Assembly: GCA_000802095.1 (NCBI GenBank)
Contig: JUEB01000026.1
Coordinates: 310,001 to 374,000, forward strand
Reading direction: 5' to 3'
Length of the DNA: 64,000 nt
From: Peptococcaceae bacterium BICA1-7
Lineage (GTDB): Bacteria > Bacillota > Desulfotomaculia > Desulfotomaculales > Desulfocucumaceae
Shown: positions 27,466-36,900 of the stretch, in pieces
Numbering within the stretch: position 1 is the stretch's first letter
Layout of the letters: each line of letters opens with the position of its first letter
Notes under the pieces: model-generated
The model's database searches: none
Told to the model about the DNA's origin: nothing
Seen by the model: the letters and a program-made list of their open reading frames with translations, nothing else
Translations under genes and position numbers: made by a program

Positions 27466-28338
27466 CTACTTTATTATTTTCAGCACTGTACGGCTTTTGC
27501 GCTCACCGGCCGGTATACAGCTCAAAAGATCTTCTCTGGTTCTGGGCGCAGGGAGGTCTCCAAAAACCAGCCCCTTATTCACCAGCTCATCAAATACATC
27601 TATTATCCAGGGCCTCACCAGGCTGTTACCGGCAAGAAACTCCCTGTCCCTGAATATATCTTCGGGCTTGCCCTGACCTGAAACAGCACCGCCATTTATT
27701 ACAAATATATAGTCAGCCCAGGTATAGGCCAGATCCACATCATGGGTTGAAAGCATTACTGTTTTTCCTTTTTTGCTCAGCCGGTCCAAAAGTCCGGCCA
27801 CATGGACGGACAGCCGTGGATCGAGGCAGGCAGTGGGCTCATCAAATATAATTACCTCCGGGTCCATGGCCAGTATATCAGCTATGGAAACCCTCTTTTT
27901 CTGCCCGTAGCTCAGAAAATGAGTGGGCCTGCCGCCCAGCTGATCAATCTCGGTGTCTTTCATGGCCTGGTTTACCCTGGCCAGCACTTCATCCCGGGAA
28001 AGTCCCATATTAATGGGTCCAAAGGATATTTCCTGGATAACGCTGGCCGAAAAAAGCTGCGCATCCGGATCCTGAAAAACTATGCCCACATTCCTGCGTA
28101 ATTCCTCAATACACTTACGGTTGTGCTTAACATCCTTTCCATCGAATCTGATTTGCCCTCCCGATGGCTTTAATATCCCGTTAAAATGCAGGAACAAAGT
28201 GGTTTTGCCTGCTCCGTTAGATCCCAGAATAGCTATCTTTTTTCCCTTTTCTATGGACATGGACAGGTTATTTAAAGCCATTGTCCCGTCAGGGTATTTA
28301 TAATTCAGGTTTATAGCCTCAATTATAAATTCGGCCAA
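27466..28338 (-). CDS. cbiO: Cobalt ECF transporter ATPase
   Basis: 290 residues. Walker A LGSNGAGKTTLFLHFNG, Q-loop IVFQDPDAQLFSASV, signature LSYGQKKRVSIAD, Walker B EVIIFDEPTACLDP and the switch histidine LSTHDVDLAY. The S of LSGGQ is Y-shifted to LSYGQ, common in ECF ATPases. It powers cobalt uptake with CbiMNQ. Overlaps cbiQ by 20 bases. Confidence 0.96.
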   Translation of the reverse strand: MAEFIIEAINLNYKYPDGTMALNNLSMSIEKGKKIAILGSNGAGKTTLFLHFNGILKPSGGQIRFDGKDVKHNRKCIEELRRNVGIVFQDPDAQLFSASVIQEISFGPINMGLSRDEVLARVNQAMKDTEIDQLGGRPTHFLSYGQKKRVSIADILAMDPEVIIFDEPTACLDPRLSVHVAGLLDRLSKKGKTVMLSTHDVDLAYTWADYIFVINGGAVSGQGKPEDIFRDREFLAGNSLVRPWIIDVFDELVNKGLVFGDLPAPRTREDLLSCIPAGERKSRTVLKIIK

Positions 28339-29119
28339 TCAGGCCACCTCCGCTCATTTCAGCCAGACTCAGCAATACCAGCAGCACATCTATTGCCAAA
28401 ATAGCCAGAATATTTTTTCCTGAAACAATATATTTGGTCTCCAACACCCTTAACTCACCTGTATACCCCCTCGACGACAGGGCGGTAAAAAGTATTTCAG
28501 ACCGCCTGTATGAGCTGATCAGCAGATTTCCCACCAAAGCTCCCAGGGAACTGTAGCCTGTTTTGAGATTTCTGTACCCCAGTCTTGAAGATTGGGAAGT
28601 ATATATGCTTTCAGCAGTTTCAACAAGAACAAAAATAAAACGGTATATAAGTCCCATCAGCTCTATAAAAAGAGATGGAACCTTTAGTTTTCTGAGTATC
28701 GAAATAATTTCCACCATTGGTGTGGTCAAAGATAAAAAGTAAAGGCAAGAGATGGCCCCCAAAGATCTGCAAAAAAGTAGAACTGCTAAGTATAAATTGC
28801 TGGGGCTAACACCAATGTAGAATTTCCCCAGGGCAATACCCCAGAGATAGCCCTCTCCCTGACCGGAGATGGAGACAGCTACAGCGCCCACAGCTAGAAT
28901 AAGGAATAAGGCCGGGACTGTAATCAGCTTAATATATACCCGCAGCGGTATTCCTGCACGGATTACCGCTGCGGCCATAAGTGCAATTGCAGCCAGCATA
29001 ACCGCCAGTGACTGAGAAATCAGACAGATGATCATTGTAATAATGGCAAAGGCCATCTTCTCACCGGGATGAACTTTTAAAAGACGATTAGTATAGGCGT
29101 ATTGGTCGATTTGAAACAT
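28319..29119 (-). CDS. cbiQ: Cobalt ECF transporter transmembrane subunit
   Basis: 266 residues with about six hydrophobic segments and the EcfT/CbiQ coupling motifs: SRLGYRNLKTGYSSLGALVG and ILFTALSSRGYTGELRVL (the A-x-x-x-R-G coupling helices). N-terminal DQYAYTNRLLKVHPGEKMAF is the usual CbiQ start. Couples CbiO to CbiM. Confidence 0.95.
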   Translation of the reverse strand: MFQIDQYAYTNRLLKVHPGEKMAFAIITMIICLISQSLAVMLAAIALMAAAVIRAGIPLRVYIKLITVPALFLILAVGAVAVSISGQGEGYLWGIALGKFYIGVSPSNLYLAVLLFCRSLGAISCLYFLSLTTPMVEIISILRKLKVPSLFIELMGLIYRFIFVLVETAESIYTSQSSRLGYRNLKTGYSSLGALVGNLLISSYRRSEILFTALSSRGYTGELRVLETKYIVSGKNILAILAIDVLLVLLSLAEMSGGGLIGRIYN

Positions 29120-29122
29120 TCT

Positions 29123-29428
29123 CTATGCTTTCTCCCGCTCTTTTTTCTTTCCCCGCTGGTAACCAAAATAGTATCCTATAAAGCCACTTCCAGCCGCCGC
29201 CTGTAAAGCAAACAGAAGGCTTTCCACCTCTGTGCTGGGCGGTTCCCACAAGGGGCTGTACCAGGGCTCATAGCCGGGACTTACCTCGGTAATTACCTTT
29301 TCCGCCTCCCCGTCAGCCCCCGCAAATTCTGCATCTCCCTTTATAATCAGAGGAGCAATAGCCAGGGCAATAACCAGCAGGGCTAACAGCAGGTTTATTA
29401 ACGTCTTTCTTTTTAGAGGTCCGATCAT
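29123..29428 (-). CDS. cbiN: Cobalt ECF transporter small subunit
   Basis: 101 residues. Two membrane segments ([39 protein letters not shown]) flank an extracytoplasmic loop with [20 protein letters not shown], the CbiN signature. CbiN helps load Co2+ into CbiM. Start overlaps the cbiM stop by ATGA. Confidence 0.95.
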   Translation of the reverse strand: MIGPLKRKTLINLLLALLVIALAIAPLIIKGDAEFAGADGEAEKVITEVSPGYEPWYSPLWEPPSTEVESLLFALQAAAGSGFIGYYFGYQRGKKKEREKA

Positions 29429-30174
29429 GACAGTCCCTCCTTCCTGAGGATTGAAAGCTCTTGTAGTTCCTGCCCGCTATGAGCGGTAAGGAAGTTAAAT
29501 ACAAGCACTGTCAGCAGGCCCTCGCTGACTGCCAGCGGTATCTGGGTTACCGCAAAAATACCTGCGAACTTTACCAAAGAAGCCATTACCCCGCCTACTG
29601 CTTCCGGGTAGGCAAGGGCCAACTGCACTGATGTGGTCACATAGGTCAGCAAATCTCCCAGCGCTGCTGCCAGAAACACACTAACCTCGCGCGGCGCTCC
29701 TGATCTCTGTAATAATCTGTAGATTCCATACACCGCAAGGGGGCCCACCACCGCCATGGAGAAGGTATTTGCCCCCAGAGTAGTTAGTCCGCCATGAGCC
29801 AGCAATAGCGCCTGAAAAATAAGCACTATACACCCTAAAACACTCATTGCTAAAGGTCCAAAAAGGATGGTTCCCAGGCCGACTCCTGTCATGTGGGAGC
29901 AACTGCCTGTAACCGAGGGAATTTTTAAGGCCGAAAGCACAAAGGCAAAGGCCCCGACAAGCCCCAGAAGCATCTTCAGGCTAGGCTTTTCCTGCACTGT
30001 CCTTTGTATTGACCTCATACCCAGGAATAAGAAGGGCAGCATCAGAGCTGTCCATAATCCACTCCAGCCAAAGGGAAGATATCCTTCCATAATATGCATG
30101 GCATAAGCATTTTCAGGAATAATAAGGGATACTGCTATAAAACAGGTAAGCATTAAGACTATGTATCTTTTCAT
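29425..30174 (-). CDS. cbiM: Cobalt ECF transporter substrate-binding subunit
   Basis: 249 residues from ATG 30174 (AAGGAGAA upstream). A signal peptide ([16 protein letters not shown]...ENAYA) precedes MHIMEGYLP; the mature Met-His N terminus is the Co2+-chelating end of Cbi[20 protein letters not shown] is also conserved. The frame can be read up to 30270, but that part has no ribosome site. First gene of the riboswitch-controlled operon. Confidence 0.95.
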   Translation of the reverse strand: MKRYIVLMLTCFIAVSLIIPENAYAMHIMEGYLPFGWSGLWTALMLPFLFLGMRSIQRTVQEKPSLKMLLGLVGAFAFVLSALKIPSVTGSCSHMTGVGLGTILFGPLAMSVLGCIVLIFQALLLAHGGLTTLGANTFSMAVVGPLAVYGIYRLLQRSGAPREVSVFLAAALGDLLTYVTTSVQLALAYPEAVGGVMASLVKFAGIFAVTQIPLAVSEGLLTVLVFNFLTAHSGQELQELSILRKEGLS

Positions 30175-30430
30175 TGCTATTCTATTCTCCTTCCAAAAAT
30201 ATTTATATAGAATACCTCGCGCGCGGTAAAATAATGGAATAAATAAAAAGACAGCCTTCATCAACCGCAATCCTGATAAGGATTGCGATTAAATAAGGCC
30301 GGCCGGGCTTTTCGGGTCATCATAATCCCAAGTATTCCTTCTCACTTTGGGATCACTCACCGGTCTATCAATTACTGCTGCCAGTTTCCGTTTAAGCTGC
30401 ACCCCTCGGGATCCAGCACCCCTGCATATA

Positions 30431-30469
30431 AAAATTAAAAACCCCGCACCCATTGTAGGGGCAGGGGTT
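30431..30469 (-). terminator. Terminator of the cobalamin riboswitch expression platform (candidate)
   Basis: AACCCC...GGGGTT arms (30464-30469 with 30440-30445) with a second CCCC/GGG block inside, followed by TTTTTAATTTTTA on the minus strand. It lies between the aptamer and cbiM, as expected for B12-dependent termination. Confidence 0.65.
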
Positions 30470-30540
30470 AAAACCGGCTTACTCAAAAAAATGCCTGGCC
30501 TTAAGCTTCCCATCCTTCGTGGGTGCATTCTAAAAAGCCC

Positions 30541-30710
30541 AGAACAAGCAGGTTTCCTGGCTCGAGGTCATCACCCCACCCTGCGCCTTCCCGGTTAATT
30601 ATCCGGTGGCCTTATGCAGGAGGGCTCACTCTTACAGTGGCGGGACCGCGCCGGATTCAAACCGGCTTCCCTTTTAAATTCCGCCCCAAGGGCAGAATCA
30701 CTTGTCCTGT
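30541..30710 (-). promoter_or_regulatory. Cobalamin (B12) riboswitch aptamer
   Basis: Minus-strand RNA with P1 GGACAAG / CTTGTTC at the ends (30701-30707, 30542-30548), GGGAAGCCGGTTTGAATCCG and CGCGGTCCCGCCACTGTAAG (the B12 box region) and GAGCCAGGAAACCTGC (the conserved J6/3-loop 5 sequence). It controls cbiMNQO-cobD; B12 binding should lower expression. Confidence 0.95.
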
Positions 30711-30721
30711 ATTTCTGATAT

Positions 30722-30750
30722 ATTTTATCACCGGGGCCATAATAAGTCAA
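30722..30750 (-). promoter_or_regulatory. Sigma-A type promoter of the riboswitch operon
   Basis: On the minus strand TTGACT (30745-30750), a 17-base spacer and TAAAAT (30722-30727). A start near 30715 would place the aptamer at the very 5' end of the transcript. Confidence 0.8.
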
Positions 30751-30779
30751 ACCATACTGTCTATAATTATCCGGTAGAT

Positions 30780-31891
30780 CTACACAGAAAACCTTTCAGC
30801 CAGCTTATCCAGATCTTTTATCAGACTGTTGAAATTATGGCATGAAGAATTTACCTCTTCCATGGCTGCAGACTGTTCCTCGGTAGCCGCCGCCACATTA
30901 TCCACTGCCAGGGTTACCTCGTCGGCCGCTGACGCAACTGCACCCATCCCACTTGATAGGGTTTCCACGGCTGAAATATTCTTTCAAATCTCTCCTCCAC
31001 ATCCCTGACCGCTTCGAATCCAGCCCTGGCCTGGTCGATTCCCTCATTAACCCCCCGGACCGCCAGGTCTGTTTTTTGCCCTATTATATCAATAAGCCCC
31101 TGTATTTCTCTGGTGGCCCCGGTTGACTGCTCGGCCAGCATACGCACTTCCTGGGCCACCACCGCAAACCTGCGTCCCTGGTCGCCGGCTCTGGCCGCCT
31201 CAATGGCTGCGTTTAGGGCTAAGAGATTTGTCTGGTCGGCAATCTGTGTAATAAGACTGGTAATCTGCGAAATCCTATGGGTGGCTTCGCTCAAATGACT
31301 TATTACCTCACCATTCTGAAGCGAGACTCTCTTTATGACTTCCATCTGCCTGGCAATGTTGCCTATTCCCTCAGCACCCTCACTGGCATATCCCATTGCC
31401 TCTGCAGAGACCCCGGCTATTTGCTTTGTTCTTTCAGCCACCTGCTGCATGGTGGCCGAAACCCCATTTATATTGGCCGCCGTCTCCACCGACCCGGATG
31501 AGGTCTGATCGGCGCACTGTATAACAGTATCACAGGTCTTCTTTATTCTATCGTTCATTTCCCTGAGACTGTAGACCATCCCTCCAATAAGCAAGCCAAA
31601 ACCTTTTCTTAAGTCATCGGCGGTCTTTATTTCATTTGTTCCCTCAATGCCGCTTTTTGATATCAGCCTGTCCAGATCGTCAATGGCTATTTTCATTGAC
31701 GCTATCATCTGCCGGTAGTTTTTGGCGGCAATAGCGCCACCCATCAAAGCACAGAAAAATGCGCCCGCCAGCATCATAGTCAGAAGGCTGTCTATCTTAT
31801 AAAGAAAATAACATAAAACAAAGCCTACCGGTGTCGATATAATTACAGTTCTCAATATGTAGCGGGATAAACTCAGTTTCCTTATATTCAA
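30780..31891 (-). pseudogene. Methyl-accepting chemotaxis protein, frameshifted near the C terminus
   Basis: The first frame (31891 to ~30980) gives two N-terminal membrane segments ([39 protein letters not shown]) and the MCP signalling hairpin [20 protein letters not shown] with [12 protein letters not shown]. After VEERFERI the frame breaks; the next frame continues [20 protein letters not shown] and ends EERFSV-like at 30780. One missing A in GAAAGAATATTTC (30977-30985) restores [13 protein letters not shown]. Repaired length is about 371 residues. There is no periplasmic sensor domain. Loss may be real or a base-call error in a short A run. Confidence 0.85.
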
Positions 31892-32060
31892 AACTCAACC
31901 TCCCCGGTTTTTATCTGGTAAATATAAATTTCACTACTATTAAATATAATAATATACTTAAATTCCAATTCCGTTCAGTAAAAAGAAAAGAGGGTCATAA
32001 GGGCACGGTTTAATAGGGAAACTTGTTGAACCATACCTCAAACCGATACGGAAAAGCAAG
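31892..32060. other. Gap at the left edge of the accessory island
   Basis: A+T-rich stretch upstream of the chemotaxis gene and beyond the end of the drmB gene. It probably contains the left junction of the island. I saw no tRNA, integrase or convincing direct repeat matching the right side near 43430-43527. Confidence 0.4.
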
Positions 32061-32100
32061 AGAGATGCATTGTCCCTCAAGGGATAGTGCATCTCTTTTA
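32061..32100. terminator. Long hairpin after drmB
   Basis: AGAGATGCATTGTCCC / GGGATAGTGCATCTCT with a TCAA loop, 16 paired positions with three wobbles, 30 bases past the drmB stop. The T run is weak on either strand (CTCTTTTA on plus, CTTGCTTTT on minus). Confidence 0.65.
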
Positions 32101-32126
32101 CAATGATCCAGTTATCATTTACTGCT

Positions 32127-33974
32127 TTACAGCAGTTCGTTATAAAAACCGATTCCTTTATCTTCATACATACCAACAATAAGTCCTCTATCGAGGAAGC
32201 CGTTGCGTTCTTCACAACACGTTTCCGGTAATAGCGCACAAGCATGGCAAGCTGCAAGATTGAGTGATTCACGTCCTTGCCCATGACTGAGGATGCACAC
32301 AGGGTCATTTGAGCAAGTTTGAGCGTTCACAACTGCTTTCCTGAAAATGCGTGGGAATGCATCCGGTCTGCCTTGTCTCACAAGCCCGCCCAATGTTCCT
32401 TCAGAGTCACCGCTTGCTGTATAGATGAATATTCCGGTCATCTGTTTTCCATCGGTTTCCTCGGCACAATAAATACGCTCACTCAGCGAGGCTATGCTGT
32501 ATCCGCATTCAAAGCTGAGTTGCTTAATTAGCAGATGGGACAGTGTATGAAGCATAACGAACTTTGGTGTTATGCTTCGAGGATGGTTCTGCCCCATAAA
32601 CGAAACGGCATAATTATCGCTTATTCGTTTCGCTCTCTCCATCACCGACGGATTGTTCAAAATCCACTCATCAATATCACTTTGCTCAAACTCAATAAAA
32701 ATCCCTTCCCCTCGAACTTCATAAGCCGGATACCACCGAGTATCTGTTTCTTTGATGTGGACGAACCCGGCATCGTTTTTGCTCATAACCGGATTTATAC
32801 GAGAAAACCCGATAAGCGCATTTACAACTCTGACTTTATCAATAAGCGAAACAGACTTAATGTAGGGAAGTTTATAGTCATCACGAGGCATACCTTCGCG
32901 AGAGAAATCTCCTATAACTCCAGACGGAGCAGATACCTCGCCGCTGAGTGCCTCATACTCTTCGGCGCGATATTTTACACTTGTAACATCGATCTCAACA
33001 TTACCCTCATCAAGCCATTTGCGGCTGAGGACACGTTCGATGTCAGATTTAGCGGCTCCAATTTCTAATGCGATTTTTTCAACCCACTTCGGCAAACGCT
33101 TCTTTATGGTGTCGATTCTATCATCAGGATCTTCATCCTCAATAACTGTTATACAGTCAGCGAACGCCTTGCTCTTTTCTATTCTTGCATTCAGTTTATC
33201 GGCATACGGCGGGATTACCAGGGAACTGTATACCACCGGAAAATAAACCGATGACGAACCGCGCTGGACTGTCCGCGGATAACAGGTGCACCTTTCCTTT
33301 GTATGTTTGTGAGGGTGACCGCCTTCACATCGGAAGTCACTTGCATCGGTTTCCTTATCAAGTTTTTCAAATCGATCTTTGTCAAAAGCACCTTTTAGAG
33401 TCGTTGAAGCTCCGCAGGAACAGGAAATGCTTAAACCTTCCAAACCTTCTGTGCCGGACGCACCCGTCTTAAATTTCAACGAGGGGTAACCGCAAATCGG
33501 TTTCTTACTTTGCTTGTGTACCCATTTTACCCAAGGAAAATCATTGATATGCCCGTGTTCGCATACGGTAACGATACGAGCGACGACTAAGTCCTGATGG
33601 CAATCCAAGCACTGCATATGTTTCACCATATGCTCATCAGATTCAAGAGTTTTCGCCTTTACCTTTTTCTTATATTCAGAAATCCATAGTGCTATTGGCT
33701 GAAACTTACGACATTTGGGGCAAAAATACCATTCGGGGAATCTGGCGTAGGATATATCCGCAGGTACGGCAAAATAGTCTACTCCGAGAGCTTTCGCAAA
33801 ACGGTCATCGTAGATTTTCACCGTATCGTTCCAATACTCCGGTGCGGCTGTTATAAGTGTCTGATCAGGAAAATCGACCATCGCTCCGACACCGTACTGT
33901 AAAACCGCCTGTGCTGCCCTAACGGAATGTGTCACTCGGTTAAGGTCTACTTTTTCCTTGACTTGTTCAGCCAT
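32127..33974 (-). CDS. drmB: DISARM protein DrmB (DUF1998)
   Basis: 615 residues. N terminus AAQAVLQYGVGAMVDFPDQT matches DrmB's opening. Cysteine pairs FCPKCRKF (~86) and CLDCHQDL, then CEHGHINDFPWVKW and CSCGASTTLKG suggest zinc sites; the C-terminal DUF1998 cluster is CSNDPVC...H...CHACALLPETCC with a following GFLDRG. DrmB partners with the DrmA helicase in sensing and loading phage DNA in DISARM. Start ATG 33974 behind GGGAGGG, four bases after the drmA stop; an upstream ATG at 33998 would overlap drmA. Last gene of the operon: no drmC follows. Base composition is A+T-richer than host genes. Confidence 0.9.
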   Translation of the reverse strand: MAEQVKEKVDLNRVTHSVRAAQAVLQYGVGAMVDFPDQTLITAAPEYWNDTVKIYDDRFAKALGVDYFAVPADISYARFPEWYFCPKCRKFQPIALWISEYKKKVKAKTLESDEHMVKHMQCLDCHQDLVVARIVTVCEHGHINDFPWVKWVHKQSKKPICGYPSLKFKTGASGTEGLEGLSISCSCGASTTLKGAFDKDRFEKLDKETDASDFRCEGGHPHKHTKERCTCYPRTVQRGSSSVYFPVVYSSLVIPPYADKLNARIEKSKAFADCITVIEDEDPDDRIDTIKKRLPKWVEKIALEIGAAKSDIERVLSRKWLDEGNVEIDVTSVKYRAEEYEALSGEVSAPSGVIGDFSREGMPRDDYKLPYIKSVSLIDKVRVVNALIGFSRINPVMSKNDAGFVHIKETDTRWYPAYEVRGEGIFIEFEQSDIDEWILNNPSVMERAKRISDNYAVSFMGQNHPRSITPKFVMLHTLSHLLIKQLSFECGYSIASLSERIYCAEETDGKQMTGIFIYTASGDSEGTLGGLVRQGRPDAFPRIFRKAVVNAQTCSNDPVCILSHGQGRESLNLAACHACALLPETCCEERNGFLDRGLIVGMYEDKGIGFYNELL

Positions 33975-33978
33975 TGAC

Positions 33979-36900
33979 TCATCCCTCCCAAACAACAATT
34001 TTACCTTTGACCTGCGTGTCTACGTTTCTCATAGAAGTCAAGGTTTCTATTGCGAAATCCTGCCCGGCGGAGTTGTATTGCTTAAGCAACCGTTTTGCTC
34101 CGGCGGTGGGCGGACTGACCATATACCTGCGTCCGAAATGGAACGGCACTTTGGGATCCCCGGATTCGTTACATTCGTCCGCGATTTTCTGCCACTCGTC
34201 GAAGAATGCTTCAATCTCGAACTTAACATCCTCAATATCGTCTTTCATTCCGTTAGCGGCACGTACATTAATGCTTCGGATTCGCTCGATGATGAAAGCT
34301 TCAATATCGGCAATAATATCAGCGAAATATTCCTTGTCAAAGTTTGCAGCGTCCTTATCTTCACTCAATCCCGCTCGTTGCCTTAGAATGGCGGTAAGAA
34401 CGGCATGTAGAGCTCTTTCGCGTGCAGGCTTTGAAAACGGAGTTGCCCCGGTCGGCTCGACAAATCGATAGAACGATTCATGGTAAGCTCTGAAGCGTTC
34501 GTAATGAGAGCGGTCACGGCTTTTCGTTGCATCATATTGTACAAAGGCCACGCCGGGAAATGAGCGACCGATGCGGCTTGAGGCCTGAATATACTCGCTT
34601 GTCAGTTTCGGTTGTCCGACCATCAGCATAACATTTAGCCGGGCAACATCAATGCCGACGGATATCATATTCGTTGCCAAAAGGACGTTGGACGCATATC
34701 GTTTTGCGGAAATGTTCTCATGGGAGTATTCCAGTTTTTCCAATTTGTCCAATGTTTCGTTAAGTTCAGTGGTTGTGACACGGCTCGTGAGCTCATCGGC
34801 TCCGACAATAAGTCGGCGCGATGTGAACATCCTATTTGCCGTTCGTATAATGAAGTCTTTGACGTCATCATCGACAAGTGTAGATGCTTTGCCGAGATCT
34901 TTCAGGCTGTTAAAATACACCGTCAATGTCCATAGTTTGTCTTTTATCACATCAGGTAAAACCATCATATATGTTCTTTGCAACAACGCCGCCATAGCTC
35001 GGATTTCAGTCATTGCCTTTGTTTTTCCGGATGGCATTATTCCTACATATCTGCGACCGAATACTCCGTTCTCATATGAAACTTCAGCTTCACACGCAAA
35101 GAAAGAATCTTCGGAATTCAATCCTGGCGCAGGGAATTGTACGACTTCACGGTTGTAAAGCACCGAACACTGTTCTTTGGCTCGGCGTATTGTTGCAGTC
35201 GAAGCGATTATCTTAGGTTTTGTTCCTTTTTGCCCGCAAATGGCATCAACGGCTGTTTCATACAATCCGACGATTGTTCCGAGAGCTCCGGAAATCAGAT
35301 GAAGCTCGTCTTGGATTATCAATTCAGGGGTGCGATTGTCGCTTCCTACTGCAAAGAACGAGCCAATCCGACCGTCCCAAGGCAGCATAGCAAATTTATC
35401 GACTGTTCCGAAAAGTAACGTCGGCGGATTACGATAAAGTTCTTCATCAATAATTTGAATAGGTAACTGCGTGGTGAAATCGCAATCTTCTTGCGGACAG
35501 AACATATAAAAGTGCTTGTCCCGCATATTGTATCCCCACTTGCCGACAAGTTTCTTATCTCTGTCGTCTTTAACGAGTTTCGTTCCGCACCAAGGGCATT
35601 TTAATACTTGAAATTTATTGTGCCGGTCTTTTTCGTTTCTTACGTAATAGTGCTCCTTTACGTTTAGGAGCTTATTCAAGTGATATTTGGCATCATCGTT
35701 CCTGTTCGGAATATGCGTATCACCTATCCACAAGCCGATGGTTATCGCTTCTTTACCCAACGGGTATGACGGATAAATATGCCGTTTTGCCTCGCAATCT
35801 TTGCGGATAAACTCACAGGCACAAATTAACGTGGCCGCACGGGTGAATTGTTGCGCCGCAAGCAAACGGAGGGTATAACGCATAATCACAGCGGTACCGC
35901 CGGCTTCAGCCGAATGGGTCAGCCGACGATAAAAAATCGTAAAAGCGGTTAAGCCGAGATAAGCCTCGGTCTTGCCGCCGCCGGTCGGAAACCATATCAG
36001 GTCAACAATGTCGCGTTCCGGCGATTCGTCATCAACAATTGAGTTGATATCCATCAACAAAAAGGCTATTTGAAACGGTCGCCATCGGCAATCGCCGTCA
36101 TCGGCTTTTCTATAATCCATATTGCGTAACAATTCCGCTATTTGTTCGTCTTCCGGATAACGATCAATATTAGCGGTACCGGACTGCATCCCGAGGTGTA
36201 CCCTCTGCATAAACATCGATCTGTTGGCAAGTAAAAAAGCTGAGTATGCATTGTCATTTCTTTTTAATGTTTCGATGCCGGCATACATTCGGTCATAGGC
36301 TCGTTTGCACTCCGCAATGTTCTTGGATGCTGCCGATTGATATCGCGCATCAAGCACTTTCGCGGTTTTTTCCAGTCCGTCAACCCAAGCTTTGTAGAGG
36401 TTAACAAGGCTTTTTAACAATGATATCTTTTGGCCTTTTTCCGTGCCGTCTAAATCAGATAGGTATTTCATTGACAACTTTTCCGCCGAAACCATATCAT
36501 TTTCAGGCAAGTCGAAACTCATAGGCGGAACTTCGGCTTCCGGAAAGAAATCACTCCAAATTTTCCCGATGCCATCGTTATTGATATCCCAATCAACGGA
36601 AACGCCAAGCCCTGTGCCGTATATTTTCTTATCCCGATATAACAGCTCAAGTGAGCGTTCCTCATCGTCCATTGTTTCCGGGTCAGAGTTAGGATTGCTT
36701 TCGACAAATACAAATCCGTTATTTGCAGACGAAATCTCAATAATCGGTTGAAAAATACAATGGTGTGCTTTGGCGGGAACTTCTTCAATGTCATTGACGA
36801 GCATAACGGTCAGCGACCAAAGTTCATCAGAGATTTTCGTCCGAAGCGCAGTAACTTTAGCTGTTGTATCGTCAATTTCTCTGTTGCCGTCAATGTAATC

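Noticed and set aside
30268-30295. Hairpin GCAATCCT-GATA-AGGATTGC upstream of cbiM as second terminator
   Set aside because: It is a good 8-bp stem but lacks a T run directly after it on the minus strand; it may only be part of the long leader.
31958-32308. Possible drmC or small gene after drmB
   Set aside because: The frame is mostly inside drmB in another phase and has no PLD (H-x-K) motif.
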